Shown: positions 41,333-51,473, numbered from the stretch's first letter. The stretch is 64,000 nucleotides of DNA from Streptomyces justiciae (GCF_015163075.1 NZ_JADDXU010000001.1:124001-188000), one strand, 5' to 3'. The notes: generated by a model from the sequence alone, not told the origin. A program made the numbers and translations.

Positions 41333-42682
41333 TTACTGGCTACCCGACCGCCCGTGCACGTACTCCGTCGGAAGGACGGGTTCCCCGCGCGACAGCTGCG
41401 TCGCCGACAGCGGCAGCCCGTCCCGCGCGGCCGCGTGCCGGTCCCGTACGACGTCCAGCGGCTCCCGCGCCACCACGTCCCCGCCCTTGACCAGCTCCAC
41501 CAGCAGCTGCCGGTCGGCGAGCTCGGCCGGTACGGCCCCGGTGCCGACGACCTCGGCCTCCGCGATCCCGTCCTCGTCGAGGCGCCGCGCGGCCCACTTG
41601 CGCCCGCCGATCGACGTCTTCCCGCCGGACGACTTCTTCGCGACCGGCACCAGCGGCGCCCTGGGGTCGGCGGACTCGGCCCGGGCGACCAGCTTGTAGA
41701 CCATCGAGCAGGTCGGGTGCCCGGAGCCGGTCACCAGCTGGGTGCCGACGCCGTACGCGTCCACGGGCGCCGCCGCGAGCGAGGCGATGGCGTACTCGTC
41801 GAGGTCCGAGGTCACGATGATCTTCGTGTCCCGCGCGCCCAGCTCGTCCAGCTGCTGGCGCACCCGGTGCGCGACGAGCAGCAGGTCGCCCGAGTCGATC
41901 CGCACGGCGCCGAGCTCGGGCCCGGCCACCTCCACCGCCGTACGCACGGCCGTCGCCACGTCGTACGTGTCGACCAGCAGCGTGGTGTTCCGGCCCAGCG
42001 AGTTCACCTGGGCCTGGAACGCGTCCCGCTCGTTGTCGTGGAGCAGGGTGAAGGCGTGGGCGGAGGTGCCGACGGTCGGGATGTTGTAGCGGAAGCCGGC
42101 CGCGAGGTCGGAGGTGGAGGCGAAGCCGCCGACGTAGGCGGCGCGGGAGGCGGCGACGGCGGAGAGCTCGTGGGTGCGGCGGGCACCCATCTCGATCAGG
42201 GGGCGGCCACCGGCGGCGGACGACATGCGCGAGGCGGCCGCCGCGATCGCGGAGTCGTGGTTGAGGATCGAGAGGATCACCGTCTCCAGCAGCACGCACT
42301 CGGCGAAGGACCCCTCCACCCGCATGATCGGCGAGCCCGGGAAGTAGACCTCGCCCTCGGGGTAGCCCCAGATGTCCCCCGAGAAGCGGTAGGAGGCCAG
42401 CCACTCCAGGGTCGGCTCGTCGACGATGCCGCGCTCCCGCAGGAAGCCGAGGACGCCCGCGTCGAAGCGGAAGTTCTCGACGGCGTCCAGGACCCGCCCG
42501 GTCCCGGCCACGACCCCGTAGCGTCGCCCGTCCGGCAGCCGCCGGGTGAAGACCTCGAAGACGCTCCGCCGCTCGGCGGTACCGGCCTTCAGCGCGGCCT
42601 GCAACATCGTGAGCTCGTACTGATCCGTGAAGAGCGCCGTCGAGGGAACGTCCACCGGCAGCCCAAGGTCCGCTGTGTTCAT
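41333..42682 (-). CDS. pncB: Nicotinate phosphoribosyltransferase
   Basis: Joins nicotinate and phosphoribosyl pyrophosphate to give nicotinate mononucleotide. The 449-residue length is normal. Typical blocks are [17 protein letters not shown] near the N-terminus, [26 protein letters not shown] with the catalytic His region, [20 protein letters not shown] and [11 protein letters not shown]. It lies upstream of pncA in the same direction, and diverges from clpS with only 57 bases between the starts, so both promoters must be packed there. Confidence 0.95.
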   Translation of the reverse strand: MNTADLGLPVDVPSTALFTDQYELTMLQAALKAGTAERRSVFEVFTRRLPDGRRYGVVAGTGRVLDAVENFRFDAGVLGFLRERGIVDEPTLEWLASYRFSGDIWGYPEGEVYFPGSPIMRVEGSFAECVLLETVILSILNHDSAIAAAASRMSSAAGGRPLIEMGARRTHELSAVAASRAAYVGGFASTSDLAAGFRYNIPTVGTSAHAFTLLHDNERDAFQAQVNSLGRNTTLLVDTYDVATAVRTAVEVAGPELGAVRIDSGDLLLVAHRVRQQLDELGARDTKIIVTSDLDEYAIASLAAAPVDAYGVGTQLVTGSGHPTCSMVYKLVARAESADPRAPLVPVAKKSSGGKTSIGGRKWAARRLDEDGIAEAEVVGTGAVPAELADRQLLVELVKGGDVVAREPLDVVRDRHAAARDGLPLSATQLSRGEPVLPTEYVHGRSGSQ

Positions 42683-42739
42683 GACGAGGATGCTACACCC
42701 CTTTGCGTCAGTGTGACGATTTGTGGAGGCCGTGGCAGC

Positions 42740-43057
42740 ATGGGCTCTGTGACGTCACCCGCTCCCGTAGAGATCGAACGCACCGAGTCGGCGGAAGAGG
42801 TCTTCGCCGTCCCCGAGCCGGACGTCCCCTGGGTCACGATCGTCCACAACGACCCGGTCAACCTCATGAGCTACGTGACCTATGTCTTCCAGACCTACTT
42901 CGGGTACACGAAGGACAAGGCCACCAAACTGATGCTCGACGTCCACCACAAGGGCCGGGCGGTCGTCTCCAGCGGAACCCGCGAGGAGATGGAGCGCGAC
43001 GTGCAGGCGATGCACGGCTACGGACTGTGGGCCACCCTCCAGCAGGACCGGAAGTAG
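42740..43057 (+). CDS. clpS: ATP-dependent Clp protease adaptor ClpS
   Basis: A 105-residue adaptor that delivers N-end-rule substrates to ClpA/ClpC-ClpP. The core is complete: [23 protein letters not shown] (binding pocket with HNDP), [20 protein letters not shown] and [23 protein letters not shown] 42740 has GGAGG about 10 bases upstream; an in-frame GTG at 42749 is the alternative. The DUF2017 gene follows after 11 bases, a pairing conserved across actinobacteria. It diverges from pncB. Confidence 0.94.
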   Translation: MGSVTSPAPVEIERTESAEEVFAVPEPDVPWVTIVHNDPVNLMSYVTYVFQTYFGYTKDKATKLMLDVHHKGRAVVSSGTREEMERDVQAMHGYGLWATLQQDRK

Positions 43058-43068
43058 CGATCCCTGAC

Positions 43069-43671
43069 ATGCCAGGCACCTTCGAACCGCTCCCCGGCGG
43101 CGGCGCGGCCGTCGCGCTCGACGACGTCGAGATCTCCATCATCCGGTCGCTGGCCGTCCAGCTCCTGGAGCTCATCGGCCCCGGGCCCGGCGAGGACGCC
43201 CCGGACGACCCGCTCGCCGAGCTTTTCGCCGAGGGCCCGAGCGAGCCGCCCTCAGACCCGGTGCTCAAGCGGCTCTTCCCGGACGCCTACAGCGACCCCG
43301 AGGGCGCCCCGGAGGCCAAGGAGGCCGAGGAGCAGCGCGCGTACTCCTCCGAGTTCCGCCGCTACACCGAGAACGACCTCAGGGCCGGCAAGCGCGACAA
43401 CGCCCTCGCGGTGATCCGCTCCCTGGACGCGCTGAGTCCGGTGGGCGACGGCGGGGCGGTGCTGAAGCTGTCGGTCGAGGAGTCCCGGCAGTGGCTCAGC
43501 TCCCTCAACGACCTGCGCCTCGCGATCGGTTCGCGGCTGGAGATCACCGACGAGGAGGACACGGACCTCCTCTACCGGCTGCCGGACGAGGATCCGCGCA
43601 AGCCGATGGTGATGGCGTATCTGTGGCTGGGCGGGTTGCAGGAGACGCTGGTCTCCACCCTTATGCCCTGA
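43069..43671 (+). CDS. DUF2017 family protein
   Basis: A 200-residue soluble, acidic protein. The blocks EISIIRSLAVQLLELIGPG, AYSSEFRRYTENDLRAGKRD, LSVEESRQWLSSLNDLRLAIG and YLWLGGLQETLVSTL are those of DUF2017, which sits beside clpS in most actinobacteria. It may work with the Clp protease, but this is known only from the constant gene order. ATG 43069 lies 11 bases after the clpS stop, so cotranscription is very likely. No metal or cofactor motif is visible. Confidence 0.88.
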   Translation: MPGTFEPLPGGGAAVALDDVEISIIRSLAVQLLELIGPGPGEDAPDDPLAELFAEGPSEPPSDPVLKRLFPDAYSDPEGAPEAKEAEEQRAYSSEFRRYTENDLRAGKRDNALAVIRSLDALSPVGDGGAVLKLSVEESRQWLSSLNDLRLAIGSRLEITDEEDTDLLYRLPDEDPRKPMVMAYLWLGGLQETLVSTLMP

Positions 43672-43995
43672 TGTGCGGGGGTTGGGTGTTCGCTCAGAGG
43701 ACGCTCAAATCCGGATAACGATCGCGTCACCGCGGCGGTCTCGTATGCCCGTCCGGGGTGTCTTTTGTCCGCTTCTTCCTGTGTCGTGCGCCACATGGGG
43801 CTGAGGCGATCAACGTTTCGGCCGTGATAAATCTTCACGACCGCCCGACGAACACCACCCGTATGTTCGGTCGGGTGCGCCACCGAGCCGGTAACCACCG
43901 GCCAGGCAGAAAAACTCCAGTATCCGGGGGGATCGAGAACCGATCCGAGGCCGACGAGAGGCCCGGTTCGGTATGGAGAAAGGCGCACCACACTG
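43672..43995. other. Leader/promoter region of the amino acid permease gene
   Basis: No gene is supported. A near-perfect inverted repeat, CCGACGAACA with TGTTCGGTCGG (about 43846-43876), lies inside. I do not recognise a known riboswitch. The permease promoter should be here, but I see no convincing -35/-10 pair. Confidence 0.4.
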
Positions 43996-45435
43996 ATGAC
44001 CTCCGCTCAGGTCGACAAGGGTCCGGAGAACACCTCCGGCACCTCCGAAGAGGGTTACGAGCGTGGCCTCGGCAGCCGCCAGGTCCAGATGATCGCGATC
44101 GGCGGCGCCATCGGCGTCGGGCTGTTCCTGGGAGCCGGGGCGAACATCGCCAAGGCCGGTCCCAGCCTCATCTTCATGTACGCCCTCGCGGGCGTGATCA
44201 TCTTCTTCATCATGCGGGCGCTCGGCGAGCTCCTGCTCTACCGCCCGGTCTCGGGCTCCTTCGCGGAGTATTCACGCGAGTTCCTCGGCCCGTTCTTCGG
44301 CTACTTCACCGGCTGGACGTACTGGCTGATGTGGGTCGTGACCGGCATGGCCGAGCTCACGGCCGCGGCGATCTACGTCAACTACTGGTTCCCGGACATC
44401 CCGCAGTGGGTGACCGCCCTGGTCTTCCTGGTGATCCTCTTCGGGGTCAACCTGATCTCCGTGAAGCTCTTCGGTGAGCTGGAGTTCTGGTTCTCGATGG
44501 TCAAGGTCACCGCCCTGATCGGCATGATCGTCATCGGCCTCGGTGTGCTCACCTTCGGCTTCAGCTCCGCCGGTGACACCGCCGCCGTCTCCAACCTCTG
44601 GGCCTTCGACGGCTTCTTCCCCAAGGGCGTCGGCTCGTCCCTGATGACCCTTCAGGGCGTCATGTTCGCCTACCTCGCCGTCGAGCTGGTCGGCGTCACC
44701 GCCGGTGAGTCCGAGGACCCGGAGAAGACCCTCCCCAAGGCGATCAACACGCTTCCGTGGCGTATCGCGCTGTTCTACGTCGGCGCGCTCACCGTCATCC
44801 TGTGCGTGGTGAAGTGGACCGAGTTCGGCGAGGGCGTCAGCCCGTTCGTCGCCGCCTTCGCCAAGATCGGCATCCCGGCCGGCGCGGGCATCGTGAACTT
44901 CGTGGTCCTCACCGCCGCGCTGTCCTCCTGCAACTCCGGCATGTACTCCACCGGCCGCATGCTGCGGAACCTGGCCGAGAGCGGCGAGGCCCCCGCGGTC
45001 TTCAAGAAGCTCTCCACGACCAAGACGCCGGCCCTCGGCATCGCGGTCTCGGTCGCCTTCATGGGCATCGGCGTGGTCCTCAACTACATCGTCCCGGAGA
45101 AGGCCTTCGGCTACGTCACCTCCGTGGCCACCGCGGCCGGCATCTGGACCTGGCTGATGATCCTGGTCAGCCATGTGCTGTACCGCCGCGCGGTCGACGC
45201 CGGCCGGCTGCCCGCGTCGTCCTTCCCGGCGCCGGGCGGCGCGAAGTGCTCGTACGTCGCCATCGTGTTCCTGCTCTTCGTCACGGGCCTCATCGCGTAC
45301 GACGCCGACTCCCGGGTCTGCCTGTACGTGATGGCGGGCTGGGCCGTCGCCCTCGGCATCGGCTGGGTGGCGCTGAAGAGCCGCAACCCGCAGATCGCCG
45401 AACGCCGCGAGCCGGAGTTCGAGAAGGTCGGCTGA
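43996..45435 (+). CDS. APC-family amino acid permease
   Basis: A 479-residue membrane carrier with 12 likely helices. The family signature at helix 1 is QMIAIGGAIGVGLFLGAGANIAKAGPS, followed by GELLLYRPVSGSFAEYSREFLGPFFGY, typical of the AAT branch (proline, aromatic, GABA or D-serine/alanine carriers). ELVGVTAGESEDPEKTLPKAIN in the middle is also conserved. The substrate is not readable. Its neighbours, the mec and cysteine genes downstream, do not settle it. ATG 43996 is preceded by GGAGAAAGG at some distance. It probably imports an amino acid with protons. Confidence 0.88.
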   Translation: MTSAQVDKGPENTSGTSEEGYERGLGSRQVQMIAIGGAIGVGLFLGAGANIAKAGPSLIFMYALAGVIIFFIMRALGELLLYRPVSGSFAEYSREFLGPFFGYFTGWTYWLMWVVTGMAELTAAAIYVNYWFPDIPQWVTALVFLVILFGVNLISVKLFGELEFWFSMVKVTALIGMIVIGLGVLTFGFSSAGDTAAVSNLWAFDGFFPKGVGSSLMTLQGVMFAYLAVELVGVTAGESEDPEKTLPKAINTLPWRIALFYVGALTVILCVVKWTEFGEGVSPFVAAFAKIGIPAGAGIVNFVVLTAALSSCNSGMYSTGRMLRNLAESGEAPAVFKKLSTTKTPALGIAVSVAFMGIGVVLNYIVPEKAFGYVTSVATAAGIWTWLMILVSHVLYRRAVDAGRLPASSFPAPGGAKCSYVAIVFLLFVTGLIAYDADSRVCLYVMAGWAVALGIGWVALKSRNPQIAERREPEFEKVG

Positions 45436-45567
45436 CCACTCCCCAGGACGTCCAGCCCAGGGAGTTTTCGTGGAACCCCCTGTCGCTGCCGCTCAAGGCG
45501 TCCGGCATATGGGCCGTCCCGTACCACCTGTCGGTACGGGGCGGCCCGTCTGCTTATCCTGACGGAC

Positions 45568-45990
45568 ATGCTGACCATCACCCAGGCCCTCGTCGACCAG
45601 ATCGTCGCGCACGCGCGCAAGGACCACCCCGACGAGGCGTGCGGCGTCGTCGCGGGGCCCGCCGGGTCCGACCGGCCCGAGCGGTTCATCCCGATGCTGA
45701 ACGCCGCCATGTCGCCCACGTTCTACGAGTTCGACTCCGGCGACCTGCTCAAGCTCTACCGCGAGATGGACGACCGCGACGAGGAGCCGGTGGTCATCTA
45801 CCACTCCCACACCGCGACCGAGGCCTACCCCTCGCGCACCGACATCTCCTACGCCAACGAGCCCGGCGCCCACTACGTCCTCGTCTCGACGGCCGACACC
45901 GACGGACTCGGCGACTTCCAGTTCCGCTCCTACCGCATCGTCGAGGGTGAGGTCACCGAGGAGGAGGTCACGGTCGTCGAGGCATACTGA
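45568..45990 (+). CDS. mec: Mec-type JAMM metalloprotease of the CysO pathway
   Basis: A 140-residue zinc peptidase of the MPN+/JAMM family. The catalytic set is complete: Glu23 in HPDEACGVV and His79, His81, Ser89, Asp92 in YHSHTATEAYPSRTD. In Mycobacterium tuberculosis the homologue Mec releases cysteine that CysM has built onto the C-terminus of CysO. Here cysO and cysM lie about 1.4 kb downstream, separated by a LacI-type gene and a leader peptide. It may also trim the CysO precursor tail (see cysO). The LacI-type gene follows after 37 bases. Confidence 0.88.
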   Translation: MLTITQALVDQIVAHARKDHPDEACGVVAGPAGSDRPERFIPMLNAAMSPTFYEFDSGDLLKLYREMDDRDEEPVVIYHSHTATEAYPSRTDISYANEPGAHYVLVSTADTDGLGDFQFRSYRIVEGEVTEEEVTVVEAY

Positions 45991-46027
45991 TCACCGTACG
46001 CCCGACCAACTCGGCGGATCGGAGACG

Positions 46028-47053
46028 GTGTTGACGCGACGGCCGCACGGACAGCGCCCCACGATCGAGGACGTCGCACGCCAGTCGGGGGTGTCCCGGT
46101 CCACGGTCTCGCGGGTGATCAACGGCGAGCCGAAGGTGCGCGCCGAGGTCGTCGAGGAGGTCCGGCGGGTCATCGCCGAACTCGGCTACGTCCCCAACCA
46201 GGCCGCCCGCCAGCTGGTCACCCACCGCACGGGAGCCGTCGCGGTCGTCGCCGACCAGCCGGACGGCCGGCTCTTCCTCGACCCGTTCTTCGACTGCCTC
46301 CTGCGCGGCATCCGCCGCGAACTCGCCCGGCACGGCGCCCAGGCCGTCCTGCTCTTCCTGGACGAGCCCGACGACCTCGCCCGCGTGGCCGACTACCTCG
46401 GCGGCGGCCATGTCGACGGCGCCATCCTCTTCTCGCTGCACCCCGGCGGCCGGCTGCACGGCATGACCGACCGCCTCGACATCCCCGCCGTCTTCGGCGG
46501 CCGCCCCCTGCTGCACGACGGCGACACCGTGCGCGCCCACCCCTACGTCGACGGCGACAACCGCGGCGGCGCCCGCCAGGCCGTCCAGCACCTCGTCGAC
46601 CGGGGCCGCCGCCGCATCGCCACCGTCACCGGCCCGCACGACCAGGAGCACTCCGCCGCCGAACGCCTCGCCGGCTACCGCGACGTCCTCCCCGACGCCC
46701 CGGCCGAGCTCGTGGAGCGCGCCGACTACACCCGGCAGGGCGGCGCCCGCGCCATGACCGCGCTGCTCGACCGCTGCCCCGACCTGGACGCCGTCTTCGC
46801 CGCCTCCGACCTCATGGCCGCCGGCGCCCTGGATGTCCTGCGGGAACACGGCCGCCGGGTGCCGGACGACGTGGCCGTCGTCGGCTTCGACGACCTCACC
46901 GAGATCGCCGAGTCCACCGACCCGCCGCTGACCACCGTCCACCAGGACGTCGCCGAGATGGGCCGACAGCTCGCCCGGCTGCTGTTCGACCGGGCGAAGG
47001 AGCCGACCGCGGTCGTCGTACCCACCCAACTCACGGTGCGCGCGTCCGCCTGA
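46028..47053 (+). CDS. LacI-family transcriptional regulator
   Basis: A regulator of about 341 residues. The N-terminal helix-turn-helix is RPTIEDVARQSGVSRSTVSRVINGEPKVR, and the C-terminal periplasmic-binding-type domain runs from about 65 to the end (VVGFDDLTEIAESTDPPLTTVHQD is the conserved closing part). Such proteins bind sugars and repress transport or catabolic genes; no sugar operon is adjacent, so its targets are elsewhere or are the neighbours. The start is uncertain: GTG 46028 or TTG 46031, both close to GGAGA (46021-46025). The longer frame back to 45947 overlaps mec and is unlikely. Confidence 0.85.
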   Translation: MLTRRPHGQRPTIEDVARQSGVSRSTVSRVINGEPKVRAEVVEEVRRVIAELGYVPNQAARQLVTHRTGAVAVVADQPDGRLFLDPFFDCLLRGIRRELARHGAQAVLLFLDEPDDLARVADYLGGGHVDGAILFSLHPGGRLHGMTDRLDIPAVFGGRPLLHDGDTVRAHPYVDGDNRGGARQAVQHLVDRGRRRIATVTGPHDQEHSAAERLAGYRDVLPDAPAELVERADYTRQGGARAMTALLDRCPDLDAVFAASDLMAAGALDVLREHGRRVPDDVAVVGFDDLTEIAESTDPPLTTVHQDVAEMGRQLARLLFDRAKEPTAVVVPTQLTVRASA

Positions 47054-47141
47054 GCTGTGCCGTCTCATGGTTCGGCCGGAATCCGTCCACCATGTGGGAT
47101 CACACTCCGGGACCCGGACCGGGAATCGATACGATGACCGC

Positions 47142-47237
47142 ATGGTTTCCCACGACGTGAGCGAGAAGACGCCGGGCATGCTGCTCGTGGCGCGGCTGCA
47201 CGTCGACCTGTGCAGGCTCGCCAGCGCCATCTGTTGA
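47142..47237 (+). CDS. Cysteine-containing leader peptide upstream of cysO-cysM
   Basis: A 31-residue open frame, ATG 47142 to TGA, ending RLHVDLCRLASAIC. The same tail, CRLASAIC with a terminal cysteine codon directly before the stop, is known from leader peptides in front of sulfur and cysteine genes in actinobacteria. An internal ATG at 47178 would give a 19-residue version (MLLVARLHVDL...). It ends 110 bases before cysO. Ribosome stalling on the cysteine codons when cysteine is scarce could raise cysO-cysM expression; the mechanism is inferred. Confidence 0.75.
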   Translation: MVSHDVSEKTPGMLLVARLHVDLCRLASAIC

Positions 47238-47347
47238 CGCTGCTCCCTGCCGCCGTACGGCCGTGAGCCGCGGCGCCACTCACCTCTGCTGTTCTGCGCT
47301 GCCGTGCGCCCACCGACCCGAACACCATCCGACAGGAGCCCGCAACC

Positions 47348-47626
47348 ATGGCCATCGAGGTCCGCATCCCGACCATCCTCCGCACGTACACCGACGGCCA
47401 GAAGGCCGTGGAGGGCACCGGGGACACCCTCGCCGAGCTCTTCACCGACCTCGAGACCCGGCACGCCGGCATCCAGGCCCGGATCGTGGACGGCGGCGAG
47501 CTGCGCCGCTTCGTCAACGTCTACCTCAACGACGAGGACGTCCGCTTCCTCGAGGGCATCAACACCAAGCTCACCGACGGCGACAACGTCACGATCCTGC
47601 CGGCCGTGGCCGGCGGCATGGCCTGA
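47348..47626 (+). CDS. cysO: CysO-type sulfur carrier protein (ThiS/MoaD fold)
   Basis: A 92-residue ubiquitin-like sulfur carrier. The family sequence is clear: EVRIPTILRTYTDGQKAVEG, VNVYLNDEDVRFLEGINTKL and VTILPAVAGGMA. The Gly-Gly needed for thiocarboxylate formation is followed by two extra residues, Met-Ala, so the protein as encoded must be trimmed to expose Gly-Gly. The JAMM protease Mec encoded upstream is an obvious candidate for that. cysM follows after 6 bases. ATG 47348 has CAGGAG upstream. CysO-thiocarboxylate donates sulfur to O-phosphoserine in the CysM reaction. Confidence 0.92.
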   Translation: MAIEVRIPTILRTYTDGQKAVEGTGDTLAELFTDLETRHAGIQARIVDGGELRRFVNVYLNDEDVRFLEGINTKLTDGDNVTILPAVAGGMA

Positions 47627-48583
<957 letters not shown>

Positions 48584-48584
48584 C

Positions 48585-49040
48585 CTAGGTCGCCAGGTGA
48601 CGGACCTGGTCCCACAGGACCGGGTCCACCACCCCCACCCGGCGCCGGAAGTCCCACACCGGCACCTCGCGCAGCTCGTCCGTCTCCAGGAAGCTCGCGC
48701 GCCCGTGGGCATCACCCACGGACCCCGGCGGCAGCGGAATGACGCCCGCCCGCTCGTCGTGATACTTGCTGGTGATCTTCGCGACGACCGCCCGCCGCCC
48801 GTGCACCGCCAGCACCAGACACGGCCGGTCCTTCGCCCCCGGCCCCTCCTCGTACGGCACGATCGCCCACCAGATCTCCGCGGGCCGCGGACGCGCGGCA
48901 GCACCCCGGGTTCCGGCCCGCCCGGGCGGCCGCGTACGCCGCCCCTCCGGCCGACGCCCCCGCCCCCACCCGTCGACGAGCGTGGCGACCAACGCGAGCA
49001 GCACCACTGCCACGAGCGCCAGCCACCAGGACGTGTCCAT
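48585..49040 (-). CDS. Membrane-anchored PemK/MazF-fold protein
   Basis: A 151-residue protein with an N-terminal membrane helix (WWLALVAVVLLALVATLV), a basic linker and a MazF/PemK fold from about residue 53: PAEIWWAIVPYEEGPGAKDRPCLVL, VVAKITSKYHDERAGVIPL and PVWDFRRRVGVVDPVLWDQV. MazF-type toxins cut RNA. No antitoxin gene is adjacent, and the membrane anchor is unusual for a toxin, so it may have another role. It lies convergent with cysM. The same arrangement is, as far as I recall, found in other Streptomyces. Confidence 0.8.
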   Translation of the reverse strand: MDTSWWLALVAVVLLALVATLVDGWGRGRRPEGRRTRPPGRAGTRGAAARPRPAEIWWAIVPYEEGPGAKDRPCLVLAVHGRRAVVAKITSKYHDERAGVIPLPPGSVGDAHGRASFLETDELREVPVWDFRRRVGVVDPVLWDQVRHLAT

Positions 49041-49268
49041 ACGACGACGTTACCGGCGCACGATCCCCACCGCGCCCTCGAAGGGCCTTCCGATCGCGAC
49101 CGAACAGCTGAACGTCACGTAGCCCGGATGGCAGCGCCGCACAGGTGAGTTCGCCCACAACAGCCCTTGGCGGAGGAGCGACAGGGGGTTTTGCGCCTTA
49201 CGCTCGACGAACCGCACGACCCCCGACGCACCCATTCTCTCCATCCCGCCAGCGGAGGTTTCTGCTTC

Positions 49269-50021
49269 ATGAAGCTCACCGTCGTCGGCTGCTCGGGGTC
49301 GTTCCCGTCCGCGGAATCGGCCTGCTCGAGCTACCTCGTAGAGGCCGACGGCTTCCGGCTGCTTCTCGACATGGGCAACGGTGCCCTTGGCGAGCTGCAG
49401 CGCCACTGCGGTCTCTACGACCTCGACGCGATCTTCCTCAGCCATCTGCACGCCGACCACTGCATCGACATGTGCGCGTACTTCGTCGCGCGCTACTACC
49501 GCCACGACGGCGGCCGCTGCGCCCCCATCCCGGTCTACGGCCCCGAGGGCACCGAGCACCGTCTCACCACGGCCTACGCCGACACCCCCACCGCCTCCTC
49601 GATGAGCGAGGTCTTCGACTTCCACACGGTCAAGCCGTCCACCTTCGACGTCGGCCCCTTCACGGTCCACACCGAACGCGTGGCCCACCCGGTCGAGGCG
49701 TACGGCATCCGCGTGGAGCACGGCGGCAAGTCGCTGACGTACTCGGGCGACACGGGCATCACCCCCGCCCTCGACGAACTCGCCCGCGACACCGACCTGT
49801 TCCTCTGCGAGGCCGCCTTCACCCACGGCAAGGAGGACATCCCCGACCTGCACCTCAACGGCCGCGAGGCGGGAGAGACGGCGACCCGGGCCGGCGCCCG
49901 CCGCCTGGTCCTCACCCACATCCCCCCGTGGACCGACCCGCAGGTCAACCTCGCCGACGCCCGCGCGGTGTTCGACGGCCCGGTGGAACTGGCGGCGCCG
50001 AGGGTGTCGTACGAGATCTAG
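49269..50021 (+). CDS. Metallo-beta-lactamase-fold hydrolase (Rv1339-like)
   Basis: A 250-residue metal-dependent hydrolase. The zinc motif is SHLHADHCIDM, with further ligands in TYSGDTGITP and LTHIPPWTDP. The N-terminal MKLTVVGCSGSFPSAESACSSYLVEADGF is typical of the group that includes mycobacterial Rv1339, reported as an atypical cyclic-nucleotide phosphodiesterase. The gene order (cysM side, this gene, then rph and rdgB) matches that locus. ATG 49269 has GGAGG about 11 bases upstream; the longer frame from 49167 adds no conserved sequence. The substrate is likely a cyclic nucleotide or RNA; this is inference. Confidence 0.88.
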   Translation: MKLTVVGCSGSFPSAESACSSYLVEADGFRLLLDMGNGALGELQRHCGLYDLDAIFLSHLHADHCIDMCAYFVARYYRHDGGRCAPIPVYGPEGTEHRLTTAYADTPTASSMSEVFDFHTVKPSTFDVGPFTVHTERVAHPVEAYGIRVEHGGKSLTYSGDTGITPALDELARDTDLFLCEAAFTHGKEDIPDLHLNGREAGETATRAGARRLVLTHIPPWTDPQVNLADARAVFDGPVELAAPRVSYEI

Positions 50022-50038
50022 TTCCCGATACGTGCACG

Positions 50039-50071
50039 AAGGCCCCGGTACCTCTTCGGTACCGGGGCCTT
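50039..50071. terminator. Bidirectional terminator between MBL-fold gene and nagE2
   Basis: AAGGCCCCGGTACC (50039-50052) pairs perfectly with GGTACCGGGGCCTT (50058-50071) around TCTTC. The stem lies exactly between two convergent genes. Confidence 0.9.
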
Positions 50072-50087
50072 GGTCATCGCGCGAACC

Positions 50088-51335
50088 TCACGCCTTCGTG
50101 AGGTCCTCGACCTCCTCCTCGGGCTCGCGGCCCGGGGTGGGGAGGTTGAACTTGGTGATGGCGAAGCGGAAGACCACGTAGTAGATCGCCGCGAAGACCA
50201 GACCGATCGGGATGATCAGCCAGGGCTTGGTCGCCAGGTTCCAGTTCAGGGCGTAGTCGATGGCACCCGCGGAGAACGTGAAGCCCGCGTGGACGCCGAG
50301 GGCCCAGGTGATCGCCAGGGACAGGGCCGTGAGCACCGCGTGGATCACGTACAGGATCGGGGCGATGAACATGAACGAGAACTCGATCGGCTCGGTCACA
50401 CCGGTCACGAAGGAGGTCAGCGCGAGCGAGATCATCATGCCCATCACGGCCTTGCGGCGCTCGGGGCGGGCGGTGTGCGCGATGGCGATCGCGGCGGCCG
50501 GCAGACCGAACATCATGATCGGGAAGAAGCCGGACATGAACTGACCGGCGGTCGGGTCACCGGCGAAGAAGCGGGTGAGGTCACCGTGCACGATCTCGCC
50601 GGCCGAGTCCTTGAAGTCGCCGATCTGGAACCAGGACACGGAGTTCACGAACTGGTGCATGCCGACCGGGATCAGCGCGCGGTTGATCAGACCGAACAGA
50701 CCGGCACCCACGGCGCCGAGACCGGTGATCCACTCACCGGCGTCGGAGATGACCTCGCCGATCGGCTCCCAGACCAGGCCGAAGAAGACGCCCATGGCGG
50801 TGCCGACGAAGGCCATGATGATCGGCACGAGCCGGCGGCCGTTGAAGAAGCCGAGCCAGTCCACCAGCTTCTTGCGGTGGTAGCGCTGCCACAGCACGGC
50901 GGACAGCAGACCCATGATGATGCCGCCGAGGACACCCGGGTTGTTGTAGGTCGCGGCTATGTCCGCGCCCGCCTGCACCTTGGCCTCCGTCACCGGGAAG
51001 GCCTTCAGGACGTTGCTGTAGACCAGGAAGCCGACCAGGGCGGCCAGCGCGGTGGAGCCGTCGGCCTTCTTGGCGAAGCCGATCGCGACACCGATGCAGA
51101 ACAGCATCGGCAGGTTGTCGAAGATCGCGCCACCGGCGGTGGCGAAGACCGCCGTGACCTTGTCGGGCAGGTTCAGCTTGTCCTGGACGTCGGTCTGGCC
51201 GAGTCGCAGCAGGATGCCGGCCGCGGGCAGCACGGCGATCGGAAGCTGAAGGCTGCGGCCGACCTTCTGCAGGCCCTGGATCAGACCGGATCCCCGCCTC
51301 TTTGCGGGGGCCGCCGTATCGGTGGCGGTGCTCAT
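50088..51335 (-). CDS. nagE2: GlcNAc-specific PTS permease, EIIC component
   Basis: A 415-residue PTS membrane permease importing N-acetylglucosamine. About ten hydrophobic segments and the EIIC-Glc/Nag signatures are seen: QLPIAVLPAAGILLRLGQ, GFFPIMMFGLPAAAIAIAH, and TGVTEPIEFSFMFIAPILY with the substrate-binding Glu. It lacks EIIA and EIIB domains; the EIIB protein is NagF, encoded at 52891. ATG 51335 has GGAGG about 4 bases upstream. Two DasR-like sites lie just ahead. It is a close paralogue of the next gene; in S. coelicolor NagE2 is the main GlcNAc permease. Confidence 0.93.
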   Translation of the reverse strand: MSTATDTAAPAKRRGSGLIQGLQKVGRSLQLPIAVLPAAGILLRLGQTDVQDKLNLPDKVTAVFATAGGAIFDNLPMLFCIGVAIGFAKKADGSTALAALVGFLVYSNVLKAFPVTEAKVQAGADIAATYNNPGVLGGIIMGLLSAVLWQRYHRKKLVDWLGFFNGRRLVPIIMAFVGTAMGVFFGLVWEPIGEVISDAGEWITGLGAVGAGLFGLINRALIPVGMHQFVNSVSWFQIGDFKDSAGEIVHGDLTRFFAGDPTAGQFMSGFFPIMMFGLPAAAIAIAHTARPERRKAVMGMMISLALTSFVTGVTEPIEFSFMFIAPILYVIHAVLTALSLAITWALGVHAGFTFSAGAIDYALNWNLATKPWLIIPIGLVFAAIYYVVFRFAITKFNLPTPGREPEEEVEDLTKA

Positions 51336-51351
51336 ACATCCTCCATCGGGT

Positions 51352-51384
51352 GGTGGTCTACACCACTCAGTGGTGTAGACCTGT
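51352..51384. promoter_or_regulatory. Two adjacent DasR-like operators (dre) upstream of nagE2
   Basis: Compared with the dre consensus ACTGGTCTAGACCAGT, the site at 51352-51367 matches 12 of 16 bases (GGTGGTCTACACCACT) and the site at 51369-51384 matches 13 of 16 (AGTGGTGTAGACCTGT). DasR, a GntR-type repressor released by glucosamine-6-phosphate, is known to control nag genes in Streptomyces. Confidence 0.8.
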
Positions 51385-51473
51385 TGTAGCACGATGAAGG
51401 TGACGTAAGGAACCCACGATTCCGTGACGGGAACCGTGGGTTCTGTAACCGCGTCGAGAGGGGCCGTTCGGCC

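Noticed and set aside
43846..43876. Inverted repeat upstream of the permease gene as a riboswitch
   Set aside because: Only one hairpin with a bulge is visible and no conserved core of a known class was recognised.
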